Shown one piece after another: positions 35,346 through 44,391 of a DNA stretch of 64,000 nucleotides. Under the pieces are notes generated by a model that did no database searches, had not been told where the DNA came from, and saw nothing but the letters and a program-made list of their open reading frames with translations. Numbering within the stretch: the stretch's first letter is position 1; each line of letters starts with the position of its first letter. Made by a program: the position numbers and the translations under genes. Origin of the DNA: DASSKA01 sp963839365 (GTDB lineage: Bacteria > Actinomycetota > Actinomycetes > Propionibacteriales > Nocardioidaceae); assembly GCA_963839365.1 (NCBI GenBank), contig CAWIUT010000010.1, positions 496,001 through 560,000 on the forward strand, written 5' to 3'.

Positions 35346-36245
35346 ATGCAGGTTCCCGCCCCCTTCGAGTACGAGCGTGCCACCACCGTCGAGCACGCCC
35401 TGCAGCTGCTGGAGCAGCGCGGGGAGGAGGCTCGGCTGGTCGCCGGCGGGCACAGCCTCATCCCGATGATGAAGCTCCGGCTCGCCAACCTCGAGTACGT
35501 CATCGACATCAACGACCTGCACGACGAGCTCGGCTACATCCGGATGGGTCAGGACGAGGTGCGCATCGGCGCGCTGACCCGGCACCGTGAGCTGCTGGAG
35601 TCGCCAGAGCTGGCGGCCCTCTTCCCGATCTTCGCCGACGCGGAGAAGGTCATCGCCGACCCCGTGGTGCGCAACCGCGGCACCATCGGCGGGTCGCTGT
35701 GCCAGGCCGACCCGTCCGAGGACCTCTCCGCGGTCTGTACGACGCTGGGCGCCTCCTGCGTCATCCGCGGCGCCGACGGCGAGCGGGTGGTGTCCATGGA
35801 GGAGTTCCACCGCGGACCGTACGAGACCGCGGTGGAGCACGGCGAGATGCTCACCGAGATCCGGGTCCCGGTCCGGCCGAACGGGTCGAGCGCCTACGCC
35901 AAGGTGGAGCGGCGCGCCGGGGACTGGGCGGTCACCTCAGCCGGCGCGGCGGTGTGGATGGACGGTGACCGGATCTCCGACGCCCGGGTGGGGCTGGCCG
36001 CGGTCGGCCCCAACACCACCGGCATCCCGGCCATCTCGGAGGCCCTGCGCGGCCAGCAGCCGTCCGAGGAGCTGTACGCGCGAGCCGGCGAGCTGGCCGC
36101 GCAGAGCTGCTCACCGACCACCGACAACCGGGGCTCCGCGGAGTACAAGCGGCACCTCGCCGACGAGCTGACCCGCCGCACGCTGCGTCGCGGGGTGGAG
36201 CGGGTGCAGGCCGGCCTGGCCGGCGACCAGGGAAGGAGCCAGTGA
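35346..36245 (+). CDS. coxM: Aerobic CO dehydrogenase, medium (FAD) subunit
   Basis: The 299-residue flavoprotein subunit belongs to the molybdenum hydroxylase family. The FAD motifs AGGHS (residues 33-37) and TIGGS (113-117) are both intact. It passes electrons from the iron-sulfur subunit to the respiratory chain. ATG 35346 has GAGGA upstream. It is first in an M-S-L order, which is characteristic of form I CO dehydrogenases, and coxS follows after one base. Confidence 0.93.
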   Translation: MQVPAPFEYERATTVEHALQLLEQRGEEARLVAGGHSLIPMMKLRLANLEYVIDINDLHDELGYIRMGQDEVRIGALTRHRELLESPELAALFPIFADAEKVIADPVVRNRGTIGGSLCQADPSEDLSAVCTTLGASCVIRGADGERVVSMEEFHRGPYETAVEHGEMLTEIRVPVRPNGSSAYAKVERRAGDWAVTSAGAAVWMDGDRISDARVGLAAVGPNTTGIPAISEALRGQQPSEELYARAGELAAQSCSPTTDNRGSAEYKRHLADELTRRTLRRGVERVQAGLAGDQGRSQ

Positions 36246-36246
36246 C

Positions 36247-36750
36247 ATGCAGGTGACGATGACGGTCAACGGCGAGACGGTCACCCGCGACATCGAGGGA
36301 CGGATGCTGCTGGTGCACTTCCTGCGTGACGAGCTCGGGCTCACCGGCACGCACTGGGGCTGCGACACCAGCAACTGCGGCACCTGCGTCGCGTGGCTTG
36401 ACGGCGAGCCGGTGAAGACCTGCACGGTGCTGGCCGCGATGGCCGGGGGCCACGAGGTCCGCACCGTCGAGGACCTGGAGCGGGACGGGCAGCTCGACCC
36501 CGTGCAGGAGGGGTTCATGCGCTGCCACGGGCTGCAGTGCGGGTTCTGCACCCCGGGGATGATGATGACCGCCCGCGCCCTGCTCGACCGGGACCCGGAC
36601 CCGAGCGAGCAGACCATCCGCGAGGCGATCTCCGGGCAGATCTGCCGGTGCACCGGTTACACCACCATCGTCCGCTCGGTGCAGTGGGCTGCTGCTCACC
36701 AGCGGGCGGCCGCTTCGGCCGAGGAGCAGCCAGCAGGGAGCGCGTCATGA
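36247..36750 (+). CDS. coxS: Aerobic CO dehydrogenase, small (2Fe-2S) subunit
   Basis: The 167-residue subunit has two [2Fe-2S] clusters: the plant-ferredoxin-type set Cys39, 44, 47 and 59, and the helical set Cys98, 101, 133 and 135 (CGFC and CRC motifs). It carries electrons from the molybdenum-copper site to the flavin. It overlaps coxL by 4 bp (ATGA). Confidence 0.95.
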   Translation: MQVTMTVNGETVTRDIEGRMLLVHFLRDELGLTGTHWGCDTSNCGTCVAWLDGEPVKTCTVLAAMAGGHEVRTVEDLERDGQLDPVQEGFMRCHGLQCGFCTPGMMMTARALLDRDPDPSEQTIREAISGQICRCTGYTTIVRSVQWAAAHQRAAASAEEQPAGSAS

Positions 36751-39161
36751 CGGTCACGCAGGGATCCACCGAGCCGCGCGGGACCACCGAGAACCTCGAC
36801 CAGGCCGACAACGACCAGCACCCGGTCGGTCACGGCCGGATGCTGCGCAAGGAGGACCCCCGGTTCGTGCGCGGCCTGGGCCACTACGTCAACGACGTCC
36901 AGCTCCCCGGGATGCTGCACCTGGCCATCCTGCGTTCTCCGGTCGCGCACGGCCGCATCGTCAGCATCGACACCAGCGCCGCCAAGGCGCACCCGAAGGT
37001 GAAGGCAGTGGTGACCGGCGCGGACCTGGCCGAGAAGAGCCTGGCCTGGATGCCCACCCTGTCCAACGACGTACAGGCGGTGCTGGCCACCAACAAGGTC
37101 CGGTTCCAGGGCCAGGAGGTGGCCTTCGTCGTCGCCGAGGACCGCTACTCCGCGCGGGACGCCTTGGAGCTGATCGACGTCGAGTACGACGTACTGCCGC
37201 CGGTCATCGACGCCCGCACAGCGCTGGCACCCGAGGCGCCGGTGATCCGCGACGACCTGGAGGGGAAGACCGACAACCACTGCTTCGACTGGGAGACCGG
37301 CGACGAGGCCGCCACCGCGGCGGTCTTCGACCGGGCCGAGGTGGTGGTCACCCAGGACATGGTCTACCCGCGGGTGCATCCCGCCCCGATGGAGACCTGC
37401 GGCGCGGTCGCCGACTACGACAGGGTCAACGGCAAGCTCACGCTGTGGTCCACCAGCCAGGCTCCGCACGCACACCGCACGCTGTACGCCCTGGTGGCGG
37501 GCCTGCCCGAGCACAAGATCCGGGTGATCTCCCCGGACATCGGCGGCGGGTTCGGCAACAAGGTGCCGATCTACCCCGGCTACGTCTGCGCGATCGTCGG
37601 CTCGCTGCTGACCGGCAAGCCGGTCAAGTGGATGGAGGACCGCACCGAGAACCTCACCAGCACCAGCTTCGCCCGCGACTACGTGATGCGCGGGGAGATC
37701 GCCGCCACCCGGGACGGCAAGATGCTTGCCATCCGTACGAACGTGCTCGCCGACCACGGTGCGTTCAACGGCCAGGCCGCGCCGACGAAGTACCCGGCCG
37801 GCTTCTTCGGGGTGTTCACCGGCAGCTACGACCTGGAGGCGGCCTACGCGAAGATGACCGCGGTCTACACCAACAAGGCGCCCGGAGGCGTGGCCTACGC
37901 CTGCTCGTTCCGGGTCACCGAGGCGGTGTACCTCATCGAGCGGCTGGTGGAGTGCCTGGCGCAGGAGCTGCGCATGGACCCCGTGGACCTGCGCATGAAG
38001 AACCTCATCAAGCCCGACCAGTTCCCTTACACCACCAAGACCGGCTGGGTCTACGACTCCGGCGAGTACGCCGGCGCGCTGACCGAGGCGCTGCGGATCG
38101 CCGGCTACGACGACCTGCGCAAGGAGCAGAAGGAGCGCCGGGTCCGCGGCGAGCTGATGGGCATCGGGCTGTCCTTCTTCACCGAGGCGGTCGGCGCCGG
38201 GCCCCGCAAGGACATGGACATCCTCGGCCTGGGCATGGCCGACGGCTGCGAGCTGCGGGTACACCCGACCGGCAAGGCGGTGGTCCGGCTGTCGGTGCAG
38301 AGCCAGGGCCAGGGCCACGAGACCACGTTCGCGCAGATCGTGGCCGAGGAGCTCGGCATCCCGCCCGACGACATCGACGTGGTGCACGGCGACACCGACA
38401 ACACACCGTTCGGGCTGGGCACCTACGGCAGCCGGTCCACCCCCGTCTCCGGGGCGGCCGCGGCCATGGTGGCCCGCAAGGTCCGCGACAAGGCCAGGAT
38501 CATCGCCTCCGGGATGCTCGAGGTCTCGGTGGCCGACCTGGAGTGGGAGAAGGGCTCCTTCCACGTCGCGGGCGACCCGGGCAGGTCGGTGACCATCCAG
38601 GACATCGCGATGCGCGCGCACGGCGCCGGGGACCTCCCCGAGGGCATCGAAGGGGGGCTGGACGCAGAGGTCTGCTACAACCCGGAGAACCTCACCTACC
38701 CGTTCGGCGCCTATATCTGTGTCGTGGACGTCGACCCGGCAACGGCGCAGGTCAAGGTCCGCAAGTTCGTCGCGGTCGACGACTGCGGCACCCGGATCAA
38801 CCCGATGATCATCGAGGGCCAGGTGCACGGCGGGCTCACCGACGGGGTGGGCATGGCGCTGATGGAGATCATCTCCTTCGACGCCGACGGGAACTGCCTG
38901 AACGGGTCGTTCATGGACTACCTGATCCCCACCGCGCTGGAGGTACCGCACTGGGAGACCGGGCACACGGTCACCCCCTCGCCGCACCACCCGATCGGCG
39001 CCAAGGGCATCGGCGAGTCCGCGACCGTCGGGTCCCCGGCCGCGGTGGTGAACGCGGTCGTGGACGCCCTGGCCCCGTTCAACGTCCGGCACGCCGACAT
39101 GCCGCTCACCCCCTCCCGGGTGTGGGACGCGATGCAGGGCCACCCGACCCCGCCGATCTGA
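36747..39161 (+). CDS. coxL: Aerobic CO dehydrogenase, large (Mo-Cu) subunit, form I
   Basis: The 804-residue catalytic subunit holds the molybdopterin-cytosine dinucleotide and the Mo-Cu centre that oxidises CO to CO2. The active-site loop reads AYACSFR (residues 383-389, copper ligand Cys386). This fits the AYXCSFR signature that defines true form I CoxL and separates it from form II. The conserved GIGESATVGSPAA stretch with its Glu near the C-terminus is also present. Start and length agree with known CoxL. The enzyme lets the cell live on trace CO during starvation. Confidence 0.96.
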   Translation: MTVTQGSTEPRGTTENLDQADNDQHPVGHGRMLRKEDPRFVRGLGHYVNDVQLPGMLHLAILRSPVAHGRIVSIDTSAAKAHPKVKAVVTGADLAEKSLAWMPTLSNDVQAVLATNKVRFQGQEVAFVVAEDRYSARDALELIDVEYDVLPPVIDARTALAPEAPVIRDDLEGKTDNHCFDWETGDEAATAAVFDRAEVVVTQDMVYPRVHPAPMETCGAVADYDRVNGKLTLWSTSQAPHAHRTLYALVAGLPEHKIRVISPDIGGGFGNKVPIYPGYVCAIVGSLLTGKPVKWMEDRTENLTSTSFARDYVMRGEIAATRDGKMLAIRTNVLADHGAFNGQAAPTKYPAGFFGVFTGSYDLEAAYAKMTAVYTNKAPGGVAYACSFRVTEAVYLIERLVECLAQELRMDPVDLRMKNLIKPDQFPYTTKTGWVYDSGEYAGALTEALRIAGYDDLRKEQKERRVRGELMGIGLSFFTEAVGAGPRKDMDILGLGMADGCELRVHPTGKAVVRLSVQSQGQGHETTFAQIVAEELGIPPDDIDVVHGDTDNTPFGLGTYGSRSTPVSGAAAAMVARKVRDKARIIASGMLEVSVADLEWEKGSFHVAGDPGRSVTIQDIAMRAHGAGDLPEGIEGGLDAEVCYNPENLTYPFGAYICVVDVDPATAQVKVRKFVAVDDCGTRINPMIIEGQVHGGLTDGVGMALMEIISFDADGNCLNGSFMDYLIPTALEVPHWETGHTVTPSPHHPIGAKGIGESATVGSPAAVVNAVVDALAPFNVRHADMPLTPSRVWDAMQGHPTPPI

Positions 39162-39169
39162 GCATCCTC

Positions 39170-40054
39170 ATGAGCCAGGCCATCACCGAGCGGGTCGCCG
39201 CGCTGACCACCTCCCGGGTGCCGTTCGTGCGGGCCACCGTGGTGCGCGCCCAGGAGCCCACCTCGGCCCGGGCCGGTGACGAGGCGATCGTTCTGGCCGA
39301 CGGCACGGTGGAGGGGTTCGTCGGTGGCCAGTGCGCCGTGGGGTCGGTGCGCACCGCGGCGCTGGAGGTGCTGGAGACGGGGACCAGCCTTCTGCTGCGG
39401 GTGCTGCCCGAGCAGGAGGCGACGTTCCCGGCCGCCCCCGGCGCCAGCGTGGTGGTGAACCCGTGCCTGTCCGGAGGAGCGCTGGAGATCTTCTTGCAGC
39501 CGGTGCTCCCGCCGCCGGTGCTGCACCTGGTCGGTTCCTCGCCGACCGCCGACGCGCTGGCGGGCCTGGCGGCCGAGGTCGGGTTCGAGGTGCGCAGGGA
39601 CACCGAAGCGGGCACACCGGCCGGGGCGCTGGCGTCGGTGATCGCGAGCCACGGCGGCGACGAGCCGAAGGCCGTCCGCGCGGCGCTCGAGGCTGGTGTC
39701 GGCTTCGTCGGCGTGGTCTGCAGCCGACGGCGCGCGGAGGCGCTGGAGGCCGAGCTGGGTCTGACCGAGCAGGAGCGGCCGCGCGTGCACCTGCACGCAG
39801 GTCTCGACATCGGTGCGCGCACCGCGGCCGAGGTGGCGCTGTCCATCCTGGCCGCGGTGGTCCGCGGGCGTCGCCTCGACGGACTGGCTGCACGCTCCAC
39901 ACCGCTGGTCAAGCCGGTCACCGTGGTCGACCCCGTGTGCGGCATGACGGTGACCGTGCTCCCACAGACCCCGCACGTCTTGCTGGACGGCACCGACTAC
40001 TGGTTCTGCGGGCCGGGCTGTCGCGACCGGTTCGAGGAGACCCACCGGCCGTGA
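39170..40054 (+). CDS. XdhC/CoxF-type maturation protein with C-terminal YHS domain
   Basis: This 294-residue protein combines an N-terminal XdhC/CoxI-like domain (about residues 1-90, with DGTVEGFVGGQCAVGSVRTAALEVL) and a Rossmann-like XdhC C-domain (about 110-225). A YHS (TRASH-like) metal-binding module at 252-294 carries VDPVCGM (Cys257) and a FCGPGC pair. XdhC proteins insert or sulfurate the molybdenum cofactor; in CO dehydrogenase a CoxF-type step is part of Mo-Cu assembly. The YHS part could bind copper or another soft metal (inference). It starts 8 bp after coxL and overlaps the next gene by 4 bp. Confidence 0.85.
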   Translation: MSQAITERVAALTTSRVPFVRATVVRAQEPTSARAGDEAIVLADGTVEGFVGGQCAVGSVRTAALEVLETGTSLLLRVLPEQEATFPAAPGASVVVNPCLSGGALEIFLQPVLPPPVLHLVGSSPTADALAGLAAEVGFEVRRDTEAGTPAGALASVIASHGGDEPKAVRAALEAGVGFVGVVCSRRRAEALEAELGLTEQERPRVHLHAGLDIGARTAAEVALSILAAVVRGRRLDGLAARSTPLVKPVTVVDPVCGMTVTVLPQTPHVLLDGTDYWFCGPGCRDRFEETHRP

Positions 40055-40647
40055 ACGTCGCGGTGGTGGTGCTGGCGGCCGGTGGGTCCCGCCGTCTGGG
40101 CCGGCCGAAGCAGCTCCTTGCCGTCGAGGGCGGCACCTTGCTCGGCGCCGTACTCACCACGGCGCGGCGGCTGCCCGTGGCCCAGAGAATCGTGACACTC
40201 GGCGCGGCGGCCGAGGAGGTCGTGTCTCGGGTCGACCTGTCCGGTGTCGAGGTGGCGCGCAACCCGGACTTCGGTGCCGGGTGCGCCTCCTCGATCCGCA
40301 CCGCGCTCGCGCTGGTCCGCCCGGAGGTGGAGGGGCTGGTGCTGCTGCTCGGCGACCAGCCCGGGGTCGCCCCGGAGTCCGTGCAGCGGCTGTGCGCGGA
40401 AGCCGGCGGGGCGGCGATGGGCGTGTGCCGGTACGCCGACGGGCGGGGTCATCCGCTCTGGTTCCATCGGCGGATGTTCGACGCGCTGCGCGGACTGCAC
40501 GGCGACAAGGCGGTGTGGAAGCTGCTCGAGGCCGCCGAGGACGACGACGTGGTCGAGGTGCCGGTGGCCGGCGCGGTGCCCCTCGACGTGGATACCTGGG
40601 CGGACTACGAGGCCCTGCTGGCCGCACGCCGGCAGGCGGTGCGCTGA
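40051..40647 (+). CDS. MobA/MocA-like nucleotidyltransferase of the cox operon
   Basis: The 198-residue NTP transferase has the signature LAAGGSRRLGRPKQLL at residues 8-23 and a LLLGDQPGV metal-binding loop near 93-101. It resembles MocA, which transfers CMP to molybdopterin to form the MCD cofactor used by CoxL. The GTG start overlaps the upstream stop (GTGA), and its stop overlaps the next start. Confidence 0.88.
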   Translation: MNVAVVVLAAGGSRRLGRPKQLLAVEGGTLLGAVLTTARRLPVAQRIVTLGAAAEEVVSRVDLSGVEVARNPDFGAGCASSIRTALALVRPEVEGLVLLLGDQPGVAPESVQRLCAEAGGAAMGVCRYADGRGHPLWFHRRMFDALRGLHGDKAVWKLLEAAEDDDVVEVPVAGAVPLDVDTWADYEALLAARRQAVR

Positions 40648-41522
40648 TGGCGGGTCAGCCGGCCAGCGCTGCTGAGGTGCGCCGGCGGTTCGACGAGCAG
40701 GACTACCTGGCCGACGAGGGCACCGCCACGGCGGTGTTCCTGGCGCTGCGGCTCGGGCTGCCGCTGCTGCTGGAGGGCGAGCCGGGCGTCGGGAAGACCG
40801 AGGCGGCCAAGGTGCTGGCGGCCGCGCTGGCGGCCCCGCTGATCCGGCTGCAGTGCTACGAGGGACTGACCGCAAGCGAGGCGCTCTACGACTGGAGCTA
40901 CCAGCGGCAGCTGCTGGCGATCCGGCTCGCGGAGGCGCAGCACACCGCGCTGAGCGAGGCGGACCTGTTCGGTCCGGAGTTCCTGGAGGAGCGCCCGATC
41001 CTGCGCTGCGCGCGGTACGACGGCCCGCAGCCGCCCGTCCTGCTCATCGACGAGGTAGACCGCGCCGACGACGAGTTCGAGGCGCTGCTGCTGGAGTTCC
41101 TCGGTGAACGGTCGGTGACCGTCCCGGAGATCGGCACGTTCACCGCCAAGCAGCCGCCGGTGGTGGTGCTCACCTCCAACCGGAGCCGCGACCTGCACGA
41201 CGCGCTGCGCCGGCGGTGCCTCTACCACTGGCTGGAGTACCCCAGCCGCGAGCGGGTGGTGCAGATCCTGCGCCGCCGGGTGCCCGAGGCGAGGGTCCCG
41301 CTGCTCGAGTCGGCCGCCGCGTTCGTAGGCCGCGTGCGCGCCCTGGACGTGGAGAAGGCGCCCGGCATCGCCGAGGCGATCAACTGGGTCGCCGCCCTGA
41401 CCGTGCTCGGGGTCGCCGAGCTGACCCGCGACGACGTGGAAGCGACCTTGGGCACGCTGGCCAAGACCCCCGACGACCGCGAGCTGGTCACCGGCTCCCT
41501 GGCGACCTACCCGTTCGGCTGA
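40647..41522 (+). CDS. coxD: MoxR-type AAA+ ATPase, CoxD
   Basis: The 291-residue AAA+ ATPase has a Walker A at 44-51 (GEPGVGKT), a Walker B VLLIDEVDRAD and a sensor-1 VLTSNRSRDL. In Oligotropha CoxD acts with CoxE to build the [CuSMoO2] centre. Its start shares one base with the upstream TGA. It is separated by 4 bp from coxE, so both chaperone parts are made together. Confidence 0.9.
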   Translation: MAGQPASAAEVRRRFDEQDYLADEGTATAVFLALRLGLPLLLEGEPGVGKTEAAKVLAAALAAPLIRLQCYEGLTASEALYDWSYQRQLLAIRLAEAQHTALSEADLFGPEFLEERPILRCARYDGPQPPVLLIDEVDRADDEFEALLLEFLGERSVTVPEIGTFTAKQPPVVVLTSNRSRDLHDALRRRCLYHWLEYPSRERVVQILRRRVPEARVPLLESAAAFVGRVRALDVEKAPGIAEAINWVAALTVLGVAELTRDDVEATLGTLAKTPDDRELVTGSLATYPFG

Positions 41523-41526
41523 GCCG

Positions 41527-42714
41527 ATGCCACGGTCCGGGGCCGCGATCCTGGCCGGTGTCGACCGGGCCGCGTTCGTGACGGCGTTCGCCGACCGGCT
41601 CCGCCGCGCCGGCGTGCCCGTCACCGTGGGTGCGGTGGTGGCCCTCGTGGAGGCGCTGGCGGCCTCGCCGGCGCCGAACCGGCACGAGGCCTACTGGCTG
41701 TTCCGGCTGACCCTGGTCAAGACGGTCCGTGACCTGGCCGCCTTCAACGCGGTCTTCGAGGCGGTGTTCGGGGAGCCGGCAGTGTCCGAGGACGCCGGGC
41801 CGCCGGCGCGGAGCAGGCCGGCGGCCCGGGACGAGACGCCGCCTGCCGCGTTTGCGCCGGCGCCGGGCGCGCAGGGGCTGCCCTGGCACACGCGGCCCGC
41901 GGCGGTCGCCCCGGCCGAGGCCGACGAGGACGGCCCCACGGTGCCCGAGCTGCTGCCCAGTGCCGTGGAGCGGATCGCGGACACCCCCTTCGAGGAGCTC
42001 GACCCCGAGCAGCTCGCCCTGCTCGGGGCCTGGCTGGAGCGGAGCCTGGCGCACTGGCCGTCCCGGCGCACCCGGCGCCGGGAGGTGCATCCCTCCGGGT
42101 CCCGGGTGGCGCTGCGCGAGACGATGGCGCGGTCGCGTCGTACCGGTTGGGAGCCGTTGCGGCTCAGCCGGCACCGACCCGTGCAGCGGCCGCGGACGGT
42201 GACCATGGTCAGCGACGTCAGCGCCTCGATGCAGGCCTACTCGACCGCCTACCTGCACCTGATGCGGGCGCTGGCCCGCACCGGTCGGGCGGAGACCTTC
42301 GCGTTCTCGACCTCGCTGACCCGGTTGACGCCCGCGCTGCGGCGCACCTCCGCTGAGGAGGCGATCGCGCGGGCCTCGGAGCGGGTGGTGGACCGCTACG
42401 GCGGCACGCACCTGGCCACCTGCCTGGCCACGCTCCTGGCGTCCCGGCACGGGAACACGCTGCGCGGGGGTGTGCTGGTGATCGCCTCCGACGGCTGGGA
42501 CAGCGACCCGCCGGACCGGTTGGCCGCCGTCATGGCCAGGCTGCGCCGACGGACCCGGCGGGTGATCTGGCTGAACCCGCGGGCCGGCAGCCCCGGCTTC
42601 GCGCCGCTGGTCGGGTCGATGGCCGCAGCCTTGCCGTTCTGCGACGAGTTCCTGCCCGCGCACACGCTGCGGGAGCTGTCCCGGGTGGCCGACGCGCTGG
42701 CGGCGCCGCTGTGA
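41527..42714 (+). CDS. coxE: VWA-domain protein CoxE
   Basis: The 395-residue protein has a C-terminal von Willebrand A domain whose MIDAS motif DVSAS starts at Asp230, and a helical N-terminal domain. A Pro/Ala-rich linker (about 95-140) separates them. It works with the CoxD ATPase in active-site assembly. It is the last gene of the operon here. No coxG or other cox accessory gene follows. Confidence 0.88.
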   Translation: MPRSGAAILAGVDRAAFVTAFADRLRRAGVPVTVGAVVALVEALAASPAPNRHEAYWLFRLTLVKTVRDLAAFNAVFEAVFGEPAVSEDAGPPARSRPAARDETPPAAFAPAPGAQGLPWHTRPAAVAPAEADEDGPTVPELLPSAVERIADTPFEELDPEQLALLGAWLERSLAHWPSRRTRRREVHPSGSRVALRETMARSRRTGWEPLRLSRHRPVQRPRTVTMVSDVSASMQAYSTAYLHLMRALARTGRAETFAFSTSLTRLTPALRRTSAEEAIARASERVVDRYGGTHLATCLATLLASRHGNTLRGGVLVIASDGWDSDPPDRLAAVMARLRRRTRRVIWLNPRAGSPGFAPLVGSMAAALPFCDEFLPAHTLRELSRVADALAAPL

Positions 42715-42762
42715 CCGGCACGCTCGGGCCGGGCGGCGTCCGACGCCGGTCGCCGGGTACGG

Positions 42763-43719
42763 CTAGCTCCAGAGGGTGACGTGCAGGGACGGCTTGAACC
42801 GCCCCAGGTGCACGCCGGTGCCGCGCACCATCGCCTGGGTCGCGCGCGGGGTGGTGATGAACCGCAGCAGCTCGGAGGTGGCGGGCAGCTGGTCGGGCTG
42901 CGTCAGCGCCAGCGCGGCCCACTTGCCGTGCCCGCGGAGCCCCGGCCCGTCGAGCGCGGCCAACCGTCCGGATGCGAGGTCTCCGGCCACCGCGGAACGC
43001 AGCGCCAGGGCGATCCCGTCGCCGCGCTGGGCCTCCTCGAGCGCCGCCGCGTCGCTCTGGAAGATCTGCTGGTGCCGCTCGGGCACCCCGAGCTTGCGAA
43101 GCATGCTCGGGATCGGGCCGTCCCCGTCGATCGCGGACGGGCCCAGCAGCCAGGTCTGCCCACGGACCTCGGCCACACCGACGGTGCGGCCGGCCAGCCG
43201 GTGCCCGGACCGGGCCACGGCGAGCATCTCGTAGTTCAAGAAGGTGGTCACCGACAGGGACTGGGTGAGGGCAGCCGGCACCGGCCCGATTGCCACATCC
43301 ACGGTGCGGGAGGTCAGCAGCTCGGGGAAGTCGGCGGGCGGGTGCATGCTGAGCTCGACGGACAGGTCGTCCGCGCGGCTGGTGAACAGGTCGATGAGCC
43401 CGGGGGCGGCGTGCTCGGCGAACAGCCGTACCGCCGCCAGACGCAGCAGCCGTCCGCCGTGCCCGGCCTGCGTCACCTCGCGCACGGTGCGGTCCTGCAG
43501 GCCGACGATCTCCACCGCCCGGCTCGCCAGCCGCAGGCCACCGGGGGTGAACGCCAGCCCGGACGCGGTGCGGGTGAACAGCTGGTCGGTGAGCTCCCGG
43601 CGCAGGTGCCCGACGTGCATCGAGACGGCCGCCTCACTGATGCCCAGCTCGTCGGCGGCCGCCTTGACCGAGCCGAGGCGGACCACGCACGCGAAGGCCT
43701 TCAGCTGCGCCGGCGTCAC
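42763..43719 (-). CDS. LysR-family transcriptional regulator beside cox
   Basis: The 318-residue protein has a winged helix-turn-helix (residues 1-60, LKAFACVVRLGSVKAAADELGISEAAVSMHVGHLRREL) and a LysR substrate domain. LysR regulators (CutR or CbbR type) often control CO dehydrogenase genes in actinobacteria. Here it faces cox convergently instead of lying divergent upstream, so control of cox is plausible but unproven. The GTG start lies 6 nt after a TAGCAT box. Confidence 0.9.
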   Translation of the reverse strand: MTPAQLKAFACVVRLGSVKAAADELGISEAAVSMHVGHLRRELTDQLFTRTASGLAFTPGGLRLASRAVEIVGLQDRTVREVTQAGHGGRLLRLAAVRLFAEHAAPGLIDLFTSRADDLSVELSMHPPADFPELLTSRTVDVAIGPVPAALTQSLSVTTFLNYEMLAVARSGHRLAGRTVGVAEVRGQTWLLGPSAIDGDGPIPSMLRKLGVPERHQQIFQSDAAALEEAQRGDGIALALRSAVAGDLASGRLAALDGPGLRGHGKWAALALTQPDQLPATSELLRFITTPRATQAMVRGTGVHLGRFKPSLHVTLWS

Positions 43720-43725
43720 GGGTCC

Positions 43726-43731
43726 ATGCTA
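43726..43731 (-). promoter_or_regulatory. Leaderless -10 box of the lysR gene
   Basis: TAGCAT (minus strand) is followed by 6 nt and the GTG start at 43719. Confidence 0.45.
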
Positions 43732-43759
43732 GGACGTGACGCCCTTGGGCCTCTCCCGC

Positions 43760-44386
43760 TCAGGCGCTGGCGGTGCGGACCAACCGCACCAACGCGTCGT
43801 ACGCCGGCCGGGGTGGCCCGTCCGGCTGGTCGACCATCCGGGTGACCCGTTCGGCGCGCTGCACGTCGAAGCGCTCCCCGTCGAGGTCGGCGAGCACCTC
43901 CTCGGCGGTGCAGAGCACCGACGGGTCCTGGGGCCCACCGGTGCCCTCGGTGAGGTTGCTGCTGTCGTGCGCGACGAGGAGGAACGTGCCGCCCTCGCGG
44001 AGCGCGGTGAACGCGGTGCGGACCGCGGTCCGGCGCTGCTCCGGGACCAGCTGCAGGTAGGCCAGCAGCGCCAGGTCGTACGACGCCGGCGAGGGCGTGT
44101 ACTCGAGCACGTCGGCGTGCACCCACTCCACGTGCAGGTCCCGCCCGTGCTCGTGGCGGGCCTGCAGGGCGCGGCCCTTGTCCAGGCCGACCAGCGAGAA
44201 GTCCACCGCGGTGACGTCCCAGCCGCGGTCGGCCAGCCACAGCGAGTTGCGGCCCTCGCCGGAGGCCAGGTCCAGGGCCCGGCCCGGGACGAGGTCGCCG
44301 ATCTCGCTCTCCACGAACTGGTTGGGCCTGGCCGACCAGACGAGCTCGGACGCGGCGTACCGCTCGTCCCAGGCACGAGAGTCCAT
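43760..44386 (-). CDS. SAM-dependent methyltransferase, class I
   Basis: The 208-residue methyltransferase has the SAM-binding motif I ALDLASGEGRNSLWLADRGW at about residues 38-57 and the acidic motif II VTAVDFS. The N-terminus DERYAASELVWSARPNQF recalls the tellurite-resistance/thiopurine-type (TehB-like) methyltransferases common in actinobacteria. It lies 5 bp after the thioredoxin gene, suggesting one transcript. The substrate is unknown; detoxification of electrophiles or chalcogens is possible. Confidence 0.85.
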   Translation of the reverse strand: MDSRAWDERYAASELVWSARPNQFVESEIGDLVPGRALDLASGEGRNSLWLADRGWDVTAVDFSLVGLDKGRALQARHEHGRDLHVEWVHADVLEYTPSPASYDLALLAYLQLVPEQRRTAVRTAFTALREGGTFLLVAHDSSNLTEGTGGPQDPSVLCTAEEVLADLDGERFDVQRAERVTRMVDQPDGPPRPAYDALVRLVRTASA

Positions 44387-44391
44387 GCCCG

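Noticed and set aside
36696..39143. 815-residue open frame antisense to coxL
   Set aside because: Shadow frame typical of GC-rich genes; no motif, while coxL is unequivocal.
37445..39169. Long open frame upstream of the XdhC-like gene in another phase
   Set aside because: It lies inside coxL; only the part from ATG 39170 has family content.
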